A program made the translations under genes and the position numbers. From assembly GCF_001654835.1 (NCBI RefSeq), contig NZ_LXEP01000007.1:1-64000 (forward strand): a DNA stretch of 64,000 nt, read 5' to 3'. This document shows positions 40,576 to 51,637 of the stretch, one piece after another. Under the pieces are notes generated by a model. That model was not told the DNA's origin, did no database searches, and saw only the letters and a list, made by a program, of their open reading frames with translations. Position 1 is the first letter of the stretch. Each line of letters begins with the position of its first letter. Source of the DNA: Buttiauxella gaviniae ATCC 51604 (GTDB lineage Bacteria; Pseudomonadota; Gammaproteobacteria; Enterobacterales; Enterobacteriaceae).

Positions 40576-41597
40576 GCCGTTTAAGTCCTGTGACTCAGGC
40601 CCGTTGGGCTCGATTTTGTCAAAACAAACGCGGCTATTGGTCATTATGGGTTTTCGCCGTTCTGTTTGTACTTAGTCTCGGATCAGAGCTTATTGCTAAC
40701 GATCGTCCATTGATCGTTCACTACCAGGAACGCCTCTATTTCCCCTTTATTGCCAATTATAGTGAAAGTGATTTCGGCGGGCCTCTAGCAACCCCTGCTG
40801 ATTATCAGGACCCGTGGCTTGCAGAACGTCTGAGCCAAAAAGGTTGGATAATCTGGGCACCGATTCGCTTTGGATCTAGCGCCATTAACTTTGCCACCAC
40901 GGTCCCCTTCCCTTCACCGCCAAGTTCCCAAAACTGGCTAGGAACTGACGCCAACGGTGGCGATGTCCTGGCACGCATTCTCTACGGCACACGCATTTCT
41001 ATTCTTTTCGGCCTGATGCTGACACTCTTTTCCAGCGTGATTGGGATACTTGCCGGTGCGGTTCAGGGCTATTACGGCGGGCGGGTTGATTTATGGGGGC
41101 AGCGATTTATCGAAGTGTGGTCTGGAATGCCGACACTGTTCTTGATAATCCTGCTTTCAAGCGTCATTCAGCCTAATTTCTGGTGGCTGTTGGGGATTAC
41201 GGTGCTGTTTGGCTGGATGAGTCTGGTGGGAGTGGTACGTGCAGAGTTTCTGCGCACCCGGAACTTCGATTACATTCGCGCGGCACAGGCAATGGGTGTC
41301 AGCGACAGGTCGATAATCACACGTCATATGCTGCCCAACGCCATGGTCGCCACCCTCACTTTCTTACCGTTTATTCTTTGCGGTTCGATTACCACCCTCA
41401 CCTCACTGGATTTCCTGGGCTTCGGTTTGCCACTTGGTTCCCCATCCCTCGGTGAGCTGTTGCTGCAAGGCAAAAATAACCTTCAGGCTCCGTGGCTTGG
41501 CATCACCGCATTTCTCTCGCTGGCAGTATTGCTGACGTTACTTATTTTTATCGGCGAAGCAGTGCGCGACGCCTTCGATCCGAGCAAGGCGCACTGA
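40572..41597 (+). CDS. yejE: Peptide ABC transporter permease YejE
   Basis: Second permease, 341 aa, DppC/OppC type, with one N-terminal TM, a periplasmic insertion with [18 protein letters not shown], then five TM helices and the EAA loop around [15 protein letters not shown]. The long periplasmic segment after TM1 is typical of YejE. It overlaps yejB by 4 nt and is 1 nt before yejF. Confidence 0.95.
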   Translation: MSRLSPVTQARWARFCQNKRGYWSLWVFAVLFVLSLGSELIANDRPLIVHYQERLYFPFIANYSESDFGGPLATPADYQDPWLAERLSQKGWIIWAPIRFGSSAINFATTVPFPSPPSSQNWLGTDANGGDVLARILYGTRISILFGLMLTLFSSVIGILAGAVQGYYGGRVDLWGQRFIEVWSGMPTLFLIILLSSVIQPNFWWLLGITVLFGWMSLVGVVRAEFLRTRNFDYIRAAQAMGVSDRSIITRHMLPNAMVATLTFLPFILCGSITTLTSLDFLGFGLPLGSPSLGELLLQGKNNLQAPWLGITAFLSLAVLLTLLIFIGEAVRDAFDPSKAH

Positions 41598-41598
41598 T

Positions 41599-43188
41599 AT
41601 GACGACTCCACTGCTGTCCATAAAGAATTTATCCGTGGCTTTCCGAAGCGGCGACACCATTGTGCAAGTGGTGGACGATTTATCCCTTGAGGTGAATGCC
41701 GGTGAAACACTCGCATTAGTCGGTGAATCAGGATCAGGGAAAAGCGTCACGGCGTTATCGGTGCTGCGTCTGTTACCGGCACCGCCAGTTGTTTATCCGG
41801 CGGGTGAGATTCTCTTTAAAGGGCAGGAGTTATTACATGCTCCTGAACGCACGCTTCGAAGTGTACGTGGCAACAAAATCGCCATGATTTTTCAAGAGCC
41901 TATGGTTTCACTAAACCCTCTGCACAACATTGAAAAGCAGCTTTATGAAGTGTTATCGCTACATCGTGGAATGCGCCGTGAAGCCGCTCGTGCCGAAATG
42001 TTAACGTGCCTGGACCGAGTTGGTATTCGTAATGCGGCAAATCGCTTAACTGATTTCCCCCACCAGCTTTCTGGTGGTGAGCGCCAACGCGTGATGATTG
42101 CCATGGCGCTGCTGACTCGCCCAGAATTACTTATTGCCGACGAGCCAACAACTGCTCTGGATGTCACGGTGCAGGCACAAATTCTGCAACTGCTCAAAGA
42201 ACTCAAACAAGAGCTGAATATGGGGCTGTTGTTCATTACCCATAATCTGAATATCGTCAAAAAGCTGGCGGATAACGTTGCTGTGATGCGCAACGGTAAA
42301 TGTGTTGAACAAAACTCCGCAACTAAACTGCTCTCCGCACCGCAGCACCCTTACACGCAACAACTGCTGGACGCCGAGCCCACGGGTAGTCCACGTCCCG
42401 TAGAGGATAGCATCAAGCCGCTATTGACCGTTCAAGGATTGCAGGTCGCCTTCCCTATTCGTCGCGGGTTGCTTAAGAAAACCATCGGTTATAACTACGG
42501 AATAAAAGACCTAAGTTTTACGCTGCGTGCCGGTGAAAGCATCGGTTTGGTTGGAGAGTCAGGATCAGGTAAAAGTACGACCGGGCTTGCGTTGCTACGC
42601 CTAATTAATTCCAGTGGTGAGATATGGTTTGATGGCAAACCGCTCCATGAGCTTAATCGCAAAAAGCTGCTGCCACTGCGTCACCGCATACAGGTCGTTT
42701 TCCAGGATCCGAACTCATCGTTGAATCCACGTCTGGATGTTTTGCAGATAATTGAAGAAGGTTTACGCGTGCATCAGCCTGCGTTAACTGCGGCAGAACG
42801 TGAGCAAAAAGTCATCGTGGCAATGCAGGAGGTGGGATTAGATCCGCAAACAATGCATCGTTATACGGCAGAATTTTCTGGCGGACAAAGACAGCGTATC
42901 GCCATTGCCAGAGCGCTGATTTTACAACCAGAGTTAATCATTCTTGATGAGCCGACTTCTTCGCTCGACCGCTCCGTACAAGCACAAATACTCGCATTGC
43001 TGAAGTCGTTACAAGAAAAGCATCAGTTGGCCTACATTTTTATCAGCCATGACTTGCGAGTAGTGAAGTCGTTATGCCACCAGGTAGTGGTACTGAGGCA
43101 GGGAGAAGTCGTTGAGCAAGGAGCATGCCAGCAAATTTTTGCAGCACCTCAGGCGGAATATACACGCCAGTTACTCGCGCTTGCTTGA
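41599..43188 (+). CDS. yejF: Double-domain ABC ATPase YejF
   Basis: ATP-binding subunit of 529 aa with two full ABC cassettes. Domain 1 has Walker A GESGSGKSVTALS, signature LSGGERQRV and Walker B LLIADEPTTALD. Domain 2 has GESGSGKSTTGLA, signature FSGGQRQRI and LIILDEPTSSLD. It corresponds to a DppD-DppF fusion. It is the last gene of yejABEF and converges on yejG. Confidence 0.95.
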   Translation: MTTPLLSIKNLSVAFRSGDTIVQVVDDLSLEVNAGETLALVGESGSGKSVTALSVLRLLPAPPVVYPAGEILFKGQELLHAPERTLRSVRGNKIAMIFQEPMVSLNPLHNIEKQLYEVLSLHRGMRREAARAEMLTCLDRVGIRNAANRLTDFPHQLSGGERQRVMIAMALLTRPELLIADEPTTALDVTVQAQILQLLKELKQELNMGLLFITHNLNIVKKLADNVAVMRNGKCVEQNSATKLLSAPQHPYTQQLLDAEPTGSPRPVEDSIKPLLTVQGLQVAFPIRRGLLKKTIGYNYGIKDLSFTLRAGESIGLVGESGSGKSTTGLALLRLINSSGEIWFDGKPLHELNRKKLLPLRHRIQVVFQDPNSSLNPRLDVLQIIEEGLRVHQPALTAAEREQKVIVAMQEVGLDPQTMHRYTAEFSGGQRQRIAIARALILQPELIILDEPTSSLDRSVQAQILALLKSLQEKHQLAYIFISHDLRVVKSLCHQVVVLRQGEVVEQGACQQIFAAPQAEYTRQLLALA

Positions 43189-43204
43189 TTTGCAAGCTTA
43201 AGAA

Positions 43205-43552
43205 TCAAAAGGGATTAGTGCTGGAGAAAGATTCAGCAATAGCCACGCCGAAGTTCTTAAGCCTGCACGTTGCAGTTTGCTCATCCTGACGGTTAACAAA
43301 CAGGCATGGCTGACCTTCGCATTCCACGACGGCAGAATCCACTTCGATATCTCTCAGCGCCAGGCTCAATTTGTGCATGGTCGGCCAGGCTGAATCACTA
43401 TTGTTGTCGCTAAGCAATTTCAGGCCAATCAGACAATTTTCAGCGTTCTGACCATTTTGCGGAATCGGTTCAACTCTGGAACCTGCAAAACCAGCCAACC
43501 AGCGATATCTATGTGGTAAGCGATGAACAATAGAAAGCTGTAACGTATTCAC
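43205..43552 (-). CDS. yejG: Conserved hypothetical YejG
   Basis: A 115-aa protein conserved in enterobacteria, closely matching E. coli YejG ([20 protein letters not shown] at the start and [20 protein letters not shown] at the end). It is soluble with no known domain. Its function is unknown; it has been linked to aminoglycoside response in E. coli, which I cannot verify here. It is transcribed toward yejF. Confidence 0.9.
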   Translation of the reverse strand: MNTLQLSIVHRLPHRYRWLAGFAGSRVEPIPQNGQNAENCLIGLKLLSDNNSDSAWPTMHKLSLALRDIEVDSAVVECEGQPCLFVNRQDEQTATCRLKNFGVAIAESFSSTNPF

Positions 43553-43897
43553 TGTGGTGTCCCCAAAAAATCCAAAATTATTTCACAAAAAGTTTACATA
43601 AAGGTTAACACAATGTTGATGCTTTGTGTGTAAACAACCTGGAAACCGCTTACATCCGTTGTAATTATTTGTCTACCATTTCATATTTAGTGTTTTATTT
43701 TTGTGGTACCGCACACATTTCGGCGCTATATGTAACGCTTTCTGCGATGTAACTCAACCTTTTTAACTACAAGAATATGACTTTTTGTTGTTGATACGTT
43801 TACATTTGAGAAACAAATTGTAGGCGTTTGTGAGAGGATTTCGTTGATTTGGATTAAAGAACGGGTACCTGGCGATACCCGTTTTCATACTTTAGGA
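43553..43897. other. yejG-bcr intergenic region
   Basis: 345 bp without a gene. It holds an AT-rich yejG upstream region with repeated tttaca-like promoter hexamers and, next to bcr, the hairpin aacgggta/tacccgtt at 43860-43883. No ORF with a plausible start is visible. Confidence 0.5.
43860..43885 (-). terminator. Hairpin downstream of bcr
   Basis: aacgggta and tacccgtt pair around cctggcga. On the minus strand only a weak U-rich tail follows, so it is a plausible but imperfect terminator for rsuA-bcr. Confidence 0.5.
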
Positions 43898-45094
43898 TTA
43901 TTTAGTGGTTAAGCGCGGGCGGCTGGCGTAGAGATAGAACACAATGGAGCAAGTCGCGCACACGGCAATCGACCAAATCATCGGCCACGCAGAATTAAAA
44001 GTCGCAAAGGATAGCAGCGCGCCGGTTAATGCGCCGATACCGAAACGAAACGTGCCAGCCAGCGAAGAAGCTGTTCCCGCCATATGTGGAAACTCATCAA
44101 GAATGACCGCCATCGCGTTTGACGACACCATTGAAACGCAACCAACAAATGCCGCCACACCCAATACCATCGACCAAAAACCGAACCCCAGCATCGTACT
44201 AAGTACCAGCCAGATAGCCATAGCAAACTGGACAAACAACCCAAAGCGGAACATCGCCAGCGGGCCGAAACGGCGTACGAAGCGGCTATTAATTAGCGTC
44301 ATCACAATCAAGAACAAGATGTTAAGCGCGAAGTAGTAACCAAAATGCTGTGGCGCAACGTGATTGAGTTCAATGTAAACAAACGGCCCGGCACTCAAAA
44401 ATGAGAACATTGCCGCGAAGCTAAAACCACTCGCCAGCATGTAACTGAGCACGCGTTTATGGCGGAACAGCGTCGCAAAGTTGCCTATCGTGGTTCGTAA
44501 GTGAAACTTCTGACGGCGTTCAACAGGTAGCGTTTCGTGGATCAGGAAGAAAATCATCGCTGATGCAAGCAGTGCTGCCAGTGCCAGGATCCAGAAGATT
44601 GCATGCCAGCTAAACCATACGAGCACTGCCCCGCCGACCATCGGTGCAACAAGCGGTGCAATAGTGGTGATCAGCATGACAAACGACATCATGCGCGAGA
44701 ACTCTTCTTTTGGATAAATATCGCGCATCAAGGCGTTGATCACCACGCTTGCAGCAGCAGCAGAAAGGCCATGCAGAAAACGCATTGCAATCAGGTGATC
44801 AATCGTTTGTGAGAGCGCGCAAGCAATTGCTGCCGCCGCAAAGACAAGCGTACCGCCAAGTACCACCGGCTTACGGCCAATGCTGTCTGCCATCGGGCCA
44901 TAAAATAGCTGCCCAATAGCAAAGCCAAGAATATAGGTACTTAACGTCATTTGTGCGCTGCCCGCTGGCACGCCAAATTCCGAGGCAATAACCGGCAGGG
45001 CCGGTAAATACATATCTATTGATAACGGCATTAACATGGCCAGCAGGCCAAGTATCACCACAATACCAATTGACGAGTTTTGCTTACTGCTCAA
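43898..45094 (-). CDS. bcr: Bicyclomycin/sulfonamide resistance MFS exporter
   Basis: Drug:H+ antiporter of the DHA1 family, 398 aa, 12 TM helices. Motifs include [20 protein letters not shown], the motif-A loop [16 protein letters not shown] and [20 protein letters not shown]. It is very similar to E. coli Bcr. It is downstream of rsuA with a 14-nt gap and so probably co-transcribed. Confidence 0.95.
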   Translation of the reverse strand: MSSKQNSSIGIVVILGLLAMLMPLSIDMYLPALPVIASEFGVPAGSAQMTLSTYILGFAIGQLFYGPMADSIGRKPVVLGGTLVFAAAAIACALSQTIDHLIAMRFLHGLSAAAASVVINALMRDIYPKEEFSRMMSFVMLITTIAPLVAPMVGGAVLVWFSWHAIFWILALAALLASAMIFFLIHETLPVERRQKFHLRTTIGNFATLFRHKRVLSYMLASGFSFAAMFSFLSAGPFVYIELNHVAPQHFGYYFALNILFLIVMTLINSRFVRRFGPLAMFRFGLFVQFAMAIWLVLSTMLGFGFWSMVLGVAAFVGCVSMVSSNAMAVILDEFPHMAGTASSLAGTFRFGIGALTGALLSFATFNSAWPMIWSIAVCATCSIVFYLYASRPRLTTK

Positions 45095-45108
45095 GCTTCC
45101 TCCTGGAA

Positions 45109-45816
45109 TTAACGTGGCGGCATGCCAACGCTGGCAACTTCTTCTTCGGTTAATGTGCGGTATTCGCCGGGTGCGAGATCTGCATCCATAGCAATTGCGC
45201 CAATGCGTTCACGATGCAAGCCAACCACATGGTTGCCTACCGCCGCAAACATACGTTTTACCTGGTGGTAACGGCCTTCGCTGATGGTCAAACGCACTTC
45301 AAGCGGAGTAATCACTTCAAGTGTTGCAGGCAGCGTCAGATCTTTTTCATTATGCAATTGAACGCCAGCGGTGAATTGTTCTGCTGTGTCGTCGGAGATC
45401 GGATTCTCAAGTGTCACCAGATAAGTTTTTTCACAATGGTGACGCGGAGAAGTAATACGGTGTGACCATTGACCATCATCAGTCATCAATACCAGACCGG
45501 TGGTGTCGATATCCAGACGCCCAGCAGCATGCAGTTTGTGCGCCATTGGTTCGTCGAGGAAATAGAGCACGGTTGGGTGATCCGGGTCTTCCGTTGAGCA
45601 GACGTAACCTTGTGGCTTATTAAGCATAAAGTAACGCGGGCCAACTTGCTGAGTCAGTGAACGACCATCAAACTCCACCTGGTGCTCAGGGTTCAGTTTA
45701 AATGAAGCGTCACGCACCACTTCACCGTCAATCGTGACACGGCTTGCGCGGATTTCACGGCCAGAGATAGCACGGCTCACGCCAAGCTGCTGAGAGATAA
45801 ATTTATCGAGTCGCAT
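45109..45816 (-). CDS. rsuA: 16S rRNA pseudouridine-516 synthase
   Basis: Converts U516 of 16S rRNA to pseudouridine. Length 235 aa (231 in E. coli). It has an N-terminal S4 RNA-binding domain ([20 protein letters not shown]) and a RsuA-type catalytic domain with the nucleophilic Asp in [13 protein letters not shown]. It forms a unit with bcr. Confidence 0.96.
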   Translation of the reverse strand: MRLDKFISQQLGVSRAISGREIRASRVTIDGEVVRDASFKLNPEHQVEFDGRSLTQQVGPRYFMLNKPQGYVCSTEDPDHPTVLYFLDEPMAHKLHAAGRLDIDTTGLVLMTDDGQWSHRITSPRHHCEKTYLVTLENPISDDTAEQFTAGVQLHNEKDLTLPATLEVITPLEVRLTISEGRYHQVKRMFAAVGNHVVGLHRERIGAIAMDADLAPGEYRTLTEEEVASVGMPPR

Positions 45817-46001
45817 TAAATATTGCCTGTTTCTAAGAGGTACCAGGACAAAACCGCTGGCCGGGCATCAGCCCGTTTATATGGGTAAAATTCGTTTGCC
45901 TGTTAATTAGTTTGCCAGTATAGCCGGATAGAAAAGTCTCTCAAGCTAAAACCCTGTTTCATGCCATAATCGCCGCTGATGTTTCACAGACCTGATCAAT
46001 A

Positions 46002-47762
46002 ATGTCCTTTACCTTACGCCCCTACCAACAAGAAGCAGTAGACGCCACGCTGCACTACTTCCGTAAAAACATCACCCCAGCGGTGATTGTGCTGCCTACG
46101 GGCGCGGGAAAAAGTCTGGTGATTGCCGAACTTGCCCGTGTGGCGCGAGGGCGAGTGTTAGTACTTGCACACGTTAAAGAGCTGGTCGCGCAAAACCACG
46201 CTAAATATTGCGCGCTTGGCCTGGAAGCCGATATTTTCGCCGCCGGTCTGCAACGCAAAGAGAGCAACGGCAAAGTCGTTTTCGGTAGCGTCCAGTCCGT
46301 AGCCCGCAATCTTGAGCAATTCCACGGCGAGTTCTCGTTGTTGATTGTCGATGAATGCCACCGTATCGGTGATTCTGACGACAGCCAATATCAGCAAATT
46401 CTCGCCCATTTACGCACCGCGAATCCTAAACTGCGTCTGCTTGGCCTGACCGCAACACCTTATCGGCTCGGGAAAGGCTGGATCTACCATTTTCACTATC
46501 ACGGCATGGTTCGTGGCAATGAAAATGCCCTTTTCCGTGACTGCATTTTCGAATTACCGCTGCGTTACATGATTAAGCACGGCTATTTAACGCCACCCGA
46601 GCGCCTCGATATGCCCGTGGTGCAGTACGATTTTAGCCGCTTGCAGGCACAATCGAACGGTTTATTCAGCGAAGCCGACCTTAACCGTGAACTGAAACAG
46701 CAAAAGCGTATTACCCCACATATCGTCAGCCAGATTGTTGAGTTTGCCGCCGACAGGCGCGGCGTGATGGTTTTTGCCTCAACCGTTGAGCACGCCAAAG
46801 AAGTCACCGCGCTGCTGCCCGCAAACGATGCGGCTCTGATTACCGCAGATACCCCGGGCCCTGCCCGCGATACTTTAATCGAAGCGTTTAAAAACCAGCA
46901 ATTCCGTTTTCTGGTGAACGTGTCGGTACTTACCACAGGCTTTGACGCGCCCCATGTTGATTTAATCGCCATTTTGCGCCCGACAGAATCCGTCAGCCTG
47001 TATCAGCAAATTGTAGGTCGTGGCCTGCGCCTGGCTCCCGGTAAAAAAGATTGCTTGATACTGGATTACGCCGGAAATCCCCACGATCTGTTCACTCCAG
47101 AAGTCGGTGCTGCGAAAGGTAAAAGCGATAACGTGCCCGTGCAGGTTTTCTGCCCTTCATGCGGTTTTGCCAACACGTTCTGGGGCAAGACCACCAGCGA
47201 CGGCAAGTTAATTGAACACTTTGGCCGCCGCTGCCAGGGCTGGTTTGAAGATGATGACGGAACCCGCGAGCAGTGCGATTACCGCTTCCGCTTTAAAAAT
47301 TGCCCGCAATGTAATGCAGAGAACGATATTGCCGCCCGTCGTTGCCATCAGTGTGACCATGTTCTGGTCGATCCCGACGATATGTTAAAAGCCGCGCTGA
47401 AATTGAAAGATGCCCTGGTGCTGCGCTGTGGCGGAATGACGCTGCAACACGGTGGCGACGAAAAAGGTGATTGGCTGAAGATTACCTATTTTGATGAAGA
47501 CGGTGCAGATGTTAGCGAGCGCTTCCGCCTGCAAACACCCGCCCAACGTATGGCTTTCGAGCAGCTATTTATTCGGCCACATAGCCGTGCACCCGGCGTG
47601 CCGCTACGTTGGATAAACGCCGCTGATGTTGTGGCTCAGCAATCTGCGCTCCGCCACCCGGATTTTGTCGTCGCACGTAAGAACGGCAACTTCTGGAATG
47701 TACGGGAAAAGGTATTTGATTATGAAGGACGCTTCCGCCGGGCAAATGAATTACGTGGCTAA
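46002..47762 (+). CDS. radD: SF2 DEAD/H helicase RadD (YejH)
   Basis: DNA-repair helicase of 586 aa. The RecA-like domains have Walker [15 protein letters not shown], motif [11 protein letters not shown], motif III LGLTATP and motif [17 protein letters not shown]-terminal zinc-binding module has CPSCGF, CQGWF, CDYRF, CPQC and CHQCDHV cysteines. RadD limits crossovers with RecA and SSB in E. coli. It is monocistronic before rplY. Confidence 0.94.
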   Translation: MSFTLRPYQQEAVDATLHYFRKNITPAVIVLPTGAGKSLVIAELARVARGRVLVLAHVKELVAQNHAKYCALGLEADIFAAGLQRKESNGKVVFGSVQSVARNLEQFHGEFSLLIVDECHRIGDSDDSQYQQILAHLRTANPKLRLLGLTATPYRLGKGWIYHFHYHGMVRGNENALFRDCIFELPLRYMIKHGYLTPPERLDMPVVQYDFSRLQAQSNGLFSEADLNRELKQQKRITPHIVSQIVEFAADRRGVMVFASTVEHAKEVTALLPANDAALITADTPGPARDTLIEAFKNQQFRFLVNVSVLTTGFDAPHVDLIAILRPTESVSLYQQIVGRGLRLAPGKKDCLILDYAGNPHDLFTPEVGAAKGKSDNVPVQVFCPSCGFANTFWGKTTSDGKLIEHFGRRCQGWFEDDDGTREQCDYRFRFKNCPQCNAENDIAARRCHQCDHVLVDPDDMLKAALKLKDALVLRCGGMTLQHGGDEKGDWLKITYFDEDGADVSERFRLQTPAQRMAFEQLFIRPHSRAPGVPLRWINAADVVAQQSALRHPDFVVARKNGNFWNVREKVFDYEGRFRRANELRG

Positions 47763-47774
47763 AGGTTCTTTTAA

Positions 47775-47803
47775 TTGCTGATGTCGCGTGGAATGGCTAT
47801 AAT
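47775..47803 (+). promoter_or_regulatory. Sigma-70 promoter of rplY
   Basis: TTGCTG (47775-47780) and a perfect TATAAT (47798-47803) are separated by 17 bp, with a GC-rich discriminator (gcgcccgc) as in growth-rate-controlled ribosomal genes. The 5' leader contains cctgtt/aacagg pairing that may relate to L25 autoregulation. Confidence 0.85.
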
Positions 47804-47887
47804 GCGCCCGCTTTTGCATCCGCAAAGCAGATCACTTACCTGTTGCTGGGTCGCCTGTAACAGGATTATTTAAGAGAGAAACAGTTA

Positions 47888-48172
47888 ATGTTTACTATCA
47901 ATGCAGTAGAACGCAAAGAGCAGGGCAAGGGTGCGAGCCGCCGCCTGCGTGCAGCTAACAAATTCCCGGCAATCATCTATGGTGGTTCCGAAGCTGCGAT
48001 CTCTATCGAACTGGATCACGACAACGTAATGAACCTGCAAGCTAAACCAGGTTTCTACGAAGAAGTTCTGACTCTGGTTGTAGACGGTAAAGAAGTTAAG
48101 GTTAAAGTTCAGGCTGTTCAGCGTCACCCGTTCAAGCCAAAACTGAGCCACATCGACTTCGTTCGCGCTTAA
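47888..48172 (+). CDS. rplY: 50S ribosomal protein L25
   Basis: 5S rRNA-binding protein of the large subunit, 94 aa, short enterobacterial form without the CTC C-terminal domain. It starts [20 protein letters not shown] and is nearly identical to E. coli L25. A strong promoter and terminator flank it. Confidence 0.98.
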   Translation: MFTINAVERKEQGKGASRRLRAANKFPAIIYGGSEAAISIELDHDNVMNLQAKPGFYEEVLTLVVDGKEVKVKVQAVQRHPFKPKLSHIDFVRA

Positions 48173-48190
48173 TCGCGAATTTAGTTCGAA

Positions 48191-48217
48191 AAAAAACCCG
48201 CTTCGGCGGGTTTTTTT
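48191..48217. terminator. Bidirectional terminator between rplY and yejK
   Basis: aaaaaacccgc-ttcg-gcgggtttttt with a TTCG tetraloop and A/T tracts on both sides, between convergent genes. Confidence 0.92.
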
Positions 48218-48221
48218 ATGG

Positions 48222-49229
48222 CTATTTTCCAGAACTGCGACGTTGTAACTGGTCACGCAGATTCGGTGGCGTGCCCTTAATGGTCAGCGTGTCAGTCGCT
48301 GGATCCCAGTAAATACGCTCGCCAAGTAGCATAGCATCAAAACTAATCGTTAACCCGCCACCGCTACCGGCGAATTTGGTTAACTGGCGCAGCGTGCTGC
48401 GATCGGCCGGGAAGCTTTCTTCAAGTTCATAGCCTTTATCCGCCGTGAACTGCTGGAAGTTTTTATCATCAACCGCCCACGGTAGCTCATCAGCCAGCGA
48501 AGAAAGCTCAATCTCTTCCCCGGACTGGAGTTGCTCGTTGCAGTATGCATAAACCTGCTGACGCGCGGCCTGACGCTCATTTTTATCCAGCTGCGCTTCG
48601 TTGGTGAAATCATCCAGCGCTTGCAACAAACCTTTGTTTTGCGCTTTGGCGTTTAAACCTTCGCTGGCACCAAGGAAATCCATAAAGAAATCGGACACTT
48701 TGCGCCCCACTCGCCCTTTCAGGAAAGTCAGGTAACGCGTGGACTCCGGGTTGGTTTCCCATTCTGTCAGATCGATACGCGCCACAATATCGGCGTGGTT
48801 GATGTCCAGATGATGCGTGGAACTAATATCCAGCTCTTCGTTGACGCGCATACTGCTTAAATTATTCAGCACCGCTACCAGTAAATATTCCACCGCCAGG
48901 TAGCGATATTCGCAAAACAGCACAATGCCGCCATCAGCAAATGGATATTTTGCCAGCTCATCACGCAAACGACCGGTCGCAGCACGGCTGAAGGCGAGGA
49001 AATCCTCATCACCTTTTCGCTGTGAACGCAGGGCTTGCGCTAATTCACTCTCTTCGCTGAACAGACCATATGCTTTATTTTTTGCACTATATACGCGGTG
49101 CAATTCGGCCATCATTTCTTCTACGGCGCCGTTCGTTGCCAACAGAGAATCACGCAGCACGACTTCAAGTGTCTGTTCGCCGCGTTTGATCAACTGGTGT
49201 AAGGCAATCTGGTTGATATCCAGACTCAT
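48222..49229 (-). CDS. yejK: Nucleoid-associated protein YejK (NdpA)
   Basis: A 335-aa nucleoid-associated protein, conserved with E. coli YejK ([20 protein letters not shown] at the start). It interacts with topoisomerases in E. coli. It is a soluble alpha/beta protein and is divergent from yejL. Confidence 0.95.
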   Translation of the reverse strand: MSLDINQIALHQLIKRGEQTLEVVLRDSLLATNGAVEEMMAELHRVYSAKNKAYGLFSEESELAQALRSQRKGDEDFLAFSRAATGRLRDELAKYPFADGGIVLFCEYRYLAVEYLLVAVLNNLSSMRVNEELDISSTHHLDINHADIVARIDLTEWETNPESTRYLTFLKGRVGRKVSDFFMDFLGASEGLNAKAQNKGLLQALDDFTNEAQLDKNERQAARQQVYAYCNEQLQSGEEIELSSLADELPWAVDDKNFQQFTADKGYELEESFPADRSTLRQLTKFAGSGGGLTISFDAMLLGERIYWDPATDTLTIKGTPPNLRDQLQRRSSGK

Positions 49230-49429
49230 GATAAACTCTCCTTTTAAACTCGGCGGTATTCAACCATTGCCAGAAGCCTTGTGCAACCTCCCCTAAATAA
49301 TTCGGGCGGCAAGAAGGCAGCTAACGCACGTGCAGCTTGAAGTATGAAGGGGAAAGATAAAAAAGCAGAAAAACAGGTCCTTCTACGGTAAGATAACGCC
49401 CTTTCCTGAATCTAATTGATTGTTAATTT

Positions 49430-49657
49430 ATGCCACAAATATCCCGTTATAGTGACGAACGCGTCGAAGAACTGTTGAGTGAACTGGCGAGCGTGCTGGA
49501 AAAGCACCAAACGCCAACCGATCTTTCCCTGATGGTACTGGGAAATATGGTCACCAACCTGATTAATACCAGCGTAGCTTCTGCTCAACGCCGCTCGCTG
49601 GCTCGCTCTTTCGCAGAGGCACTGCAAGCCTCCGTGAGCGAAGACAAAGCTCATTAA
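49430..49657 (+). CDS. yejL: UPF0352 family protein YejL
   Basis: A 75-aa helical protein of the UPF0352 family ([20 protein letters not shown] at the N-terminus), forming dimers in known structures. Function is unknown. It is 19 nt upstream of yejM and probably co-transcribed with it. Confidence 0.93.
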   Translation: MPQISRYSDERVEELLSELASVLEKHQTPTDLSLMVLGNMVTNLINTSVASAQRRSLARSFAEALQASVSEDKAH

Positions 49658-49676
49658 GGGATTGTAGTTACACGTT

Positions 49677-51443
49677 ATGGTGACTAATCGTCAGCGCTAC
49701 CGCGAAAAAGTTTCCCAGATGGTCAGTTGGGGACATTGGTTCGCCCTGTTCAATATCCTGCTGGCAACGCTGCTGGGTAGCCGCTATCTATTTGTCGCTG
49801 ACTGGCCGGCAACACTCACGGGTCGTATTTATTCCTGGCTGAGTGTTATCGGTCATTTTAGTTTTGTGGTTTTCGCCACTTATCTACTGATTCTCTTCCC
49901 GCTGACCTTCGTTGTCATGTCACAGCGCCTGATGCGCTTTATCTCGGCAGCGCTTGCTACCGCAGGCATGACACTCCTGCTTATCGACAGCGAAGTCTTT
50001 ACTCGCTTCCATCTCCATCTTAATCCAATTGTCTGGGAACTGGTGATTAACCCAGACCAGAGTGAAATGGCGCGAGACTGGCAGCTGATGTTTATCAGCG
50101 TACCGGTAATTTTATTGATTGAAATGCTGTTTGCGACCTGGAGCTGGCAGAAACTGCGCAGTCTTGGGCGTCGTAAACACTATGCAAAACCTGTTGTTGT
50201 GCTGTTTTTTGTCGCATTTTTCAGCAGCCATATTATGTATATCTGGGCTGATGCCAATTTCTATCGCCCGGTTACCATGCAGCGTGCCAACTTGCCGCTC
50301 TCCTATCCAATGACAGCCCGTCGTTTCCTCGAAAAACATGGCTTGCTGGATGCGAAGGAGTATCAACGTCGACTGGTGGAACAGGGTAATCCTGAAGCTG
50401 TATCAGTACAGTACCCGCTTAGCGATCTGCAATTCCGTGATATGGGCGCGGGCCACAATGTATTGCTGATTACCGTCGATGGTCTGAACGCTGAATACGC
50501 GCCAAAAAACTTGCCGAATCTCAACGAGTTTGCTGCCAGCAACATTAGCTTCAAGCAACATATGAGTGCAGGTAACGGTACCGACAGCGGTATTTTTGGC
50601 CTGTTCTATGGGATTTCGCCTGCGTATATGGACGGTGTTTTATCCGCCCGAATCCCAGCAGCATTAATTACTGCATTGAACCAGCAAGGTTATCAATTGG
50701 GGCTGTTCGCTTCCGATGGTTTTGACTCATCGATGTACCGCCAGGCTCTGTTGTCTGACTTCTCTTTGCCTTCAGCGCAGAGCCAATCTGACGGACAAAC
50801 AGCCTCGCAATGGATTAACTGGCTGACGCAGTACGCATCTGATGACAATCGTTGGTTCTCGTGGGTTGCCTTTAACGGCACCAGCATCACGGCAGATACT
50901 AATCAGCAAGCCTTTGCTCGCCGCTATGCGCGTGCAGCTGGTAACGTTGATGAGCAAATCAAACGTGTGCTTGATGCGCTGGAAGCCTCAGGCAAGCTCC
51001 AGAATACAGTTGTGATTATTACCGCAGGCCACGGTGTGCCTCTTGGCAAAGAGCAGCAAGATTCCTTCGCATGGTCACGTTCACGAATTCAGGTGCCACT
51101 GGTTATCCATTGGCCGGGCACACCTGCACAGACCATTACGAAACTCACCGATCACCAGGATGTCATGACAACGCTGATGCAGCGCCTGCTTCATGTCAAA
51201 AACCCAGCGAATGAGTATTCACAAGGTGAAGACTTGTTTGCCGCAACACGCCGTAATAACTGGGTAGTAGGTGCTGATAACAACAGTCTTGCGATTACTT
51301 TGCCAACCATGACGCTAGTGCTTGATAACAATGGCAACTACCGGATGTACGATTTGAAAGGCGAAATCATCAAAGAAACCAAGCCTCAACTTGGGTTATT
51401 GCTGCAAGTGTTGACTGATGAGAAGCGCTTTATTGCCAATTGA
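49677..51443 (+). CDS. yejM: Inner-membrane regulator of LPS synthesis, PbgA/LapC
   Basis: Essential inner-membrane protein of 588 aa that senses periplasmic lipid A and, through LapB/FtsH, controls LpxC stability. It has five N-terminal TM helices (about 20-190), then an interfacial basic segment and a periplasmic alkaline phosphatase/sulfatase-like domain (LLITVDGLNAEYAPKNLPNL; NGTDSGIFGLFYG; ITAGHGVPLG). The domain lacks the usual full set of metal ligands in this family. Confidence 0.95.
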   Translation: MVTNRQRYREKVSQMVSWGHWFALFNILLATLLGSRYLFVADWPATLTGRIYSWLSVIGHFSFVVFATYLLILFPLTFVVMSQRLMRFISAALATAGMTLLLIDSEVFTRFHLHLNPIVWELVINPDQSEMARDWQLMFISVPVILLIEMLFATWSWQKLRSLGRRKHYAKPVVVLFFVAFFSSHIMYIWADANFYRPVTMQRANLPLSYPMTARRFLEKHGLLDAKEYQRRLVEQGNPEAVSVQYPLSDLQFRDMGAGHNVLLITVDGLNAEYAPKNLPNLNEFAASNISFKQHMSAGNGTDSGIFGLFYGISPAYMDGVLSARIPAALITALNQQGYQLGLFASDGFDSSMYRQALLSDFSLPSAQSQSDGQTASQWINWLTQYASDDNRWFSWVAFNGTSITADTNQQAFARRYARAAGNVDEQIKRVLDALEASGKLQNTVVIITAGHGVPLGKEQQDSFAWSRSRIQVPLVIHWPGTPAQTITKLTDHQDVMTTLMQRLLHVKNPANEYSQGEDLFAATRRNNWVVGADNNSLAITLPTMTLVLDNNGNYRMYDLKGEIIKETKPQLGLLLQVLTDEKRFIAN

Positions 51444-51478
51444 TTGTATATTTATGAAACAGTTAGCAATAAGCCGTC

Positions 51479-51506
51479 TTGCAAACGATCGCCAGATAAG
51501 TAGTAT
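51479..51506 (+). promoter_or_regulatory. Probable promoter of the tRNA-Pro gene
   Basis: TTGCAA (51479-51484) and TAGTAT (51501-51506) with a 16-bp spacer lie just upstream of the tRNA. Both are moderate matches to consensus. Confidence 0.55.
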
Positions 51507-51520
51507 TATTTTTTATGCTT

Positions 51521-51597
51521 CGGCACGTAGCGCAGCCTGGTAGCGCATCGTCATGGGGTGGCGAGGGTCGAGAGTTCGAATCTCTCCGTGCCGACCA
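51521..51597 (+). tRNA. proL: tRNA-Pro (GGG anticodon)
   Basis: A 77-nt cloverleaf: acceptor cggcacg/cgtgccg, D arm gcgc-agcctggta-gcgc, anticodon arm tcgtc-atggggt-ggcga with anticodon GGG after T33, T arm gagag-ttcgaat-ctctc, and an encoded ACCA end. It is at the same place as E. coli proL, downstream of yejM, and is the last gene before synteny breaks. Confidence 0.98.
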
Positions 51598-51609
51598 GAA
51601 ATATCTTAG

Positions 51610-51637
51610 AAAGCAGCCTACTATGGCTGCTTTTTTT
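51610..51637 (+). terminator. Terminator of the tRNA-Pro gene
   Basis: aaagcagcc pairs with ggctgcttt around tactat, followed by a run of T. The stop codon of the convergent umuC falls inside this T-run, so the two transcripts overlap here. Confidence 0.88.
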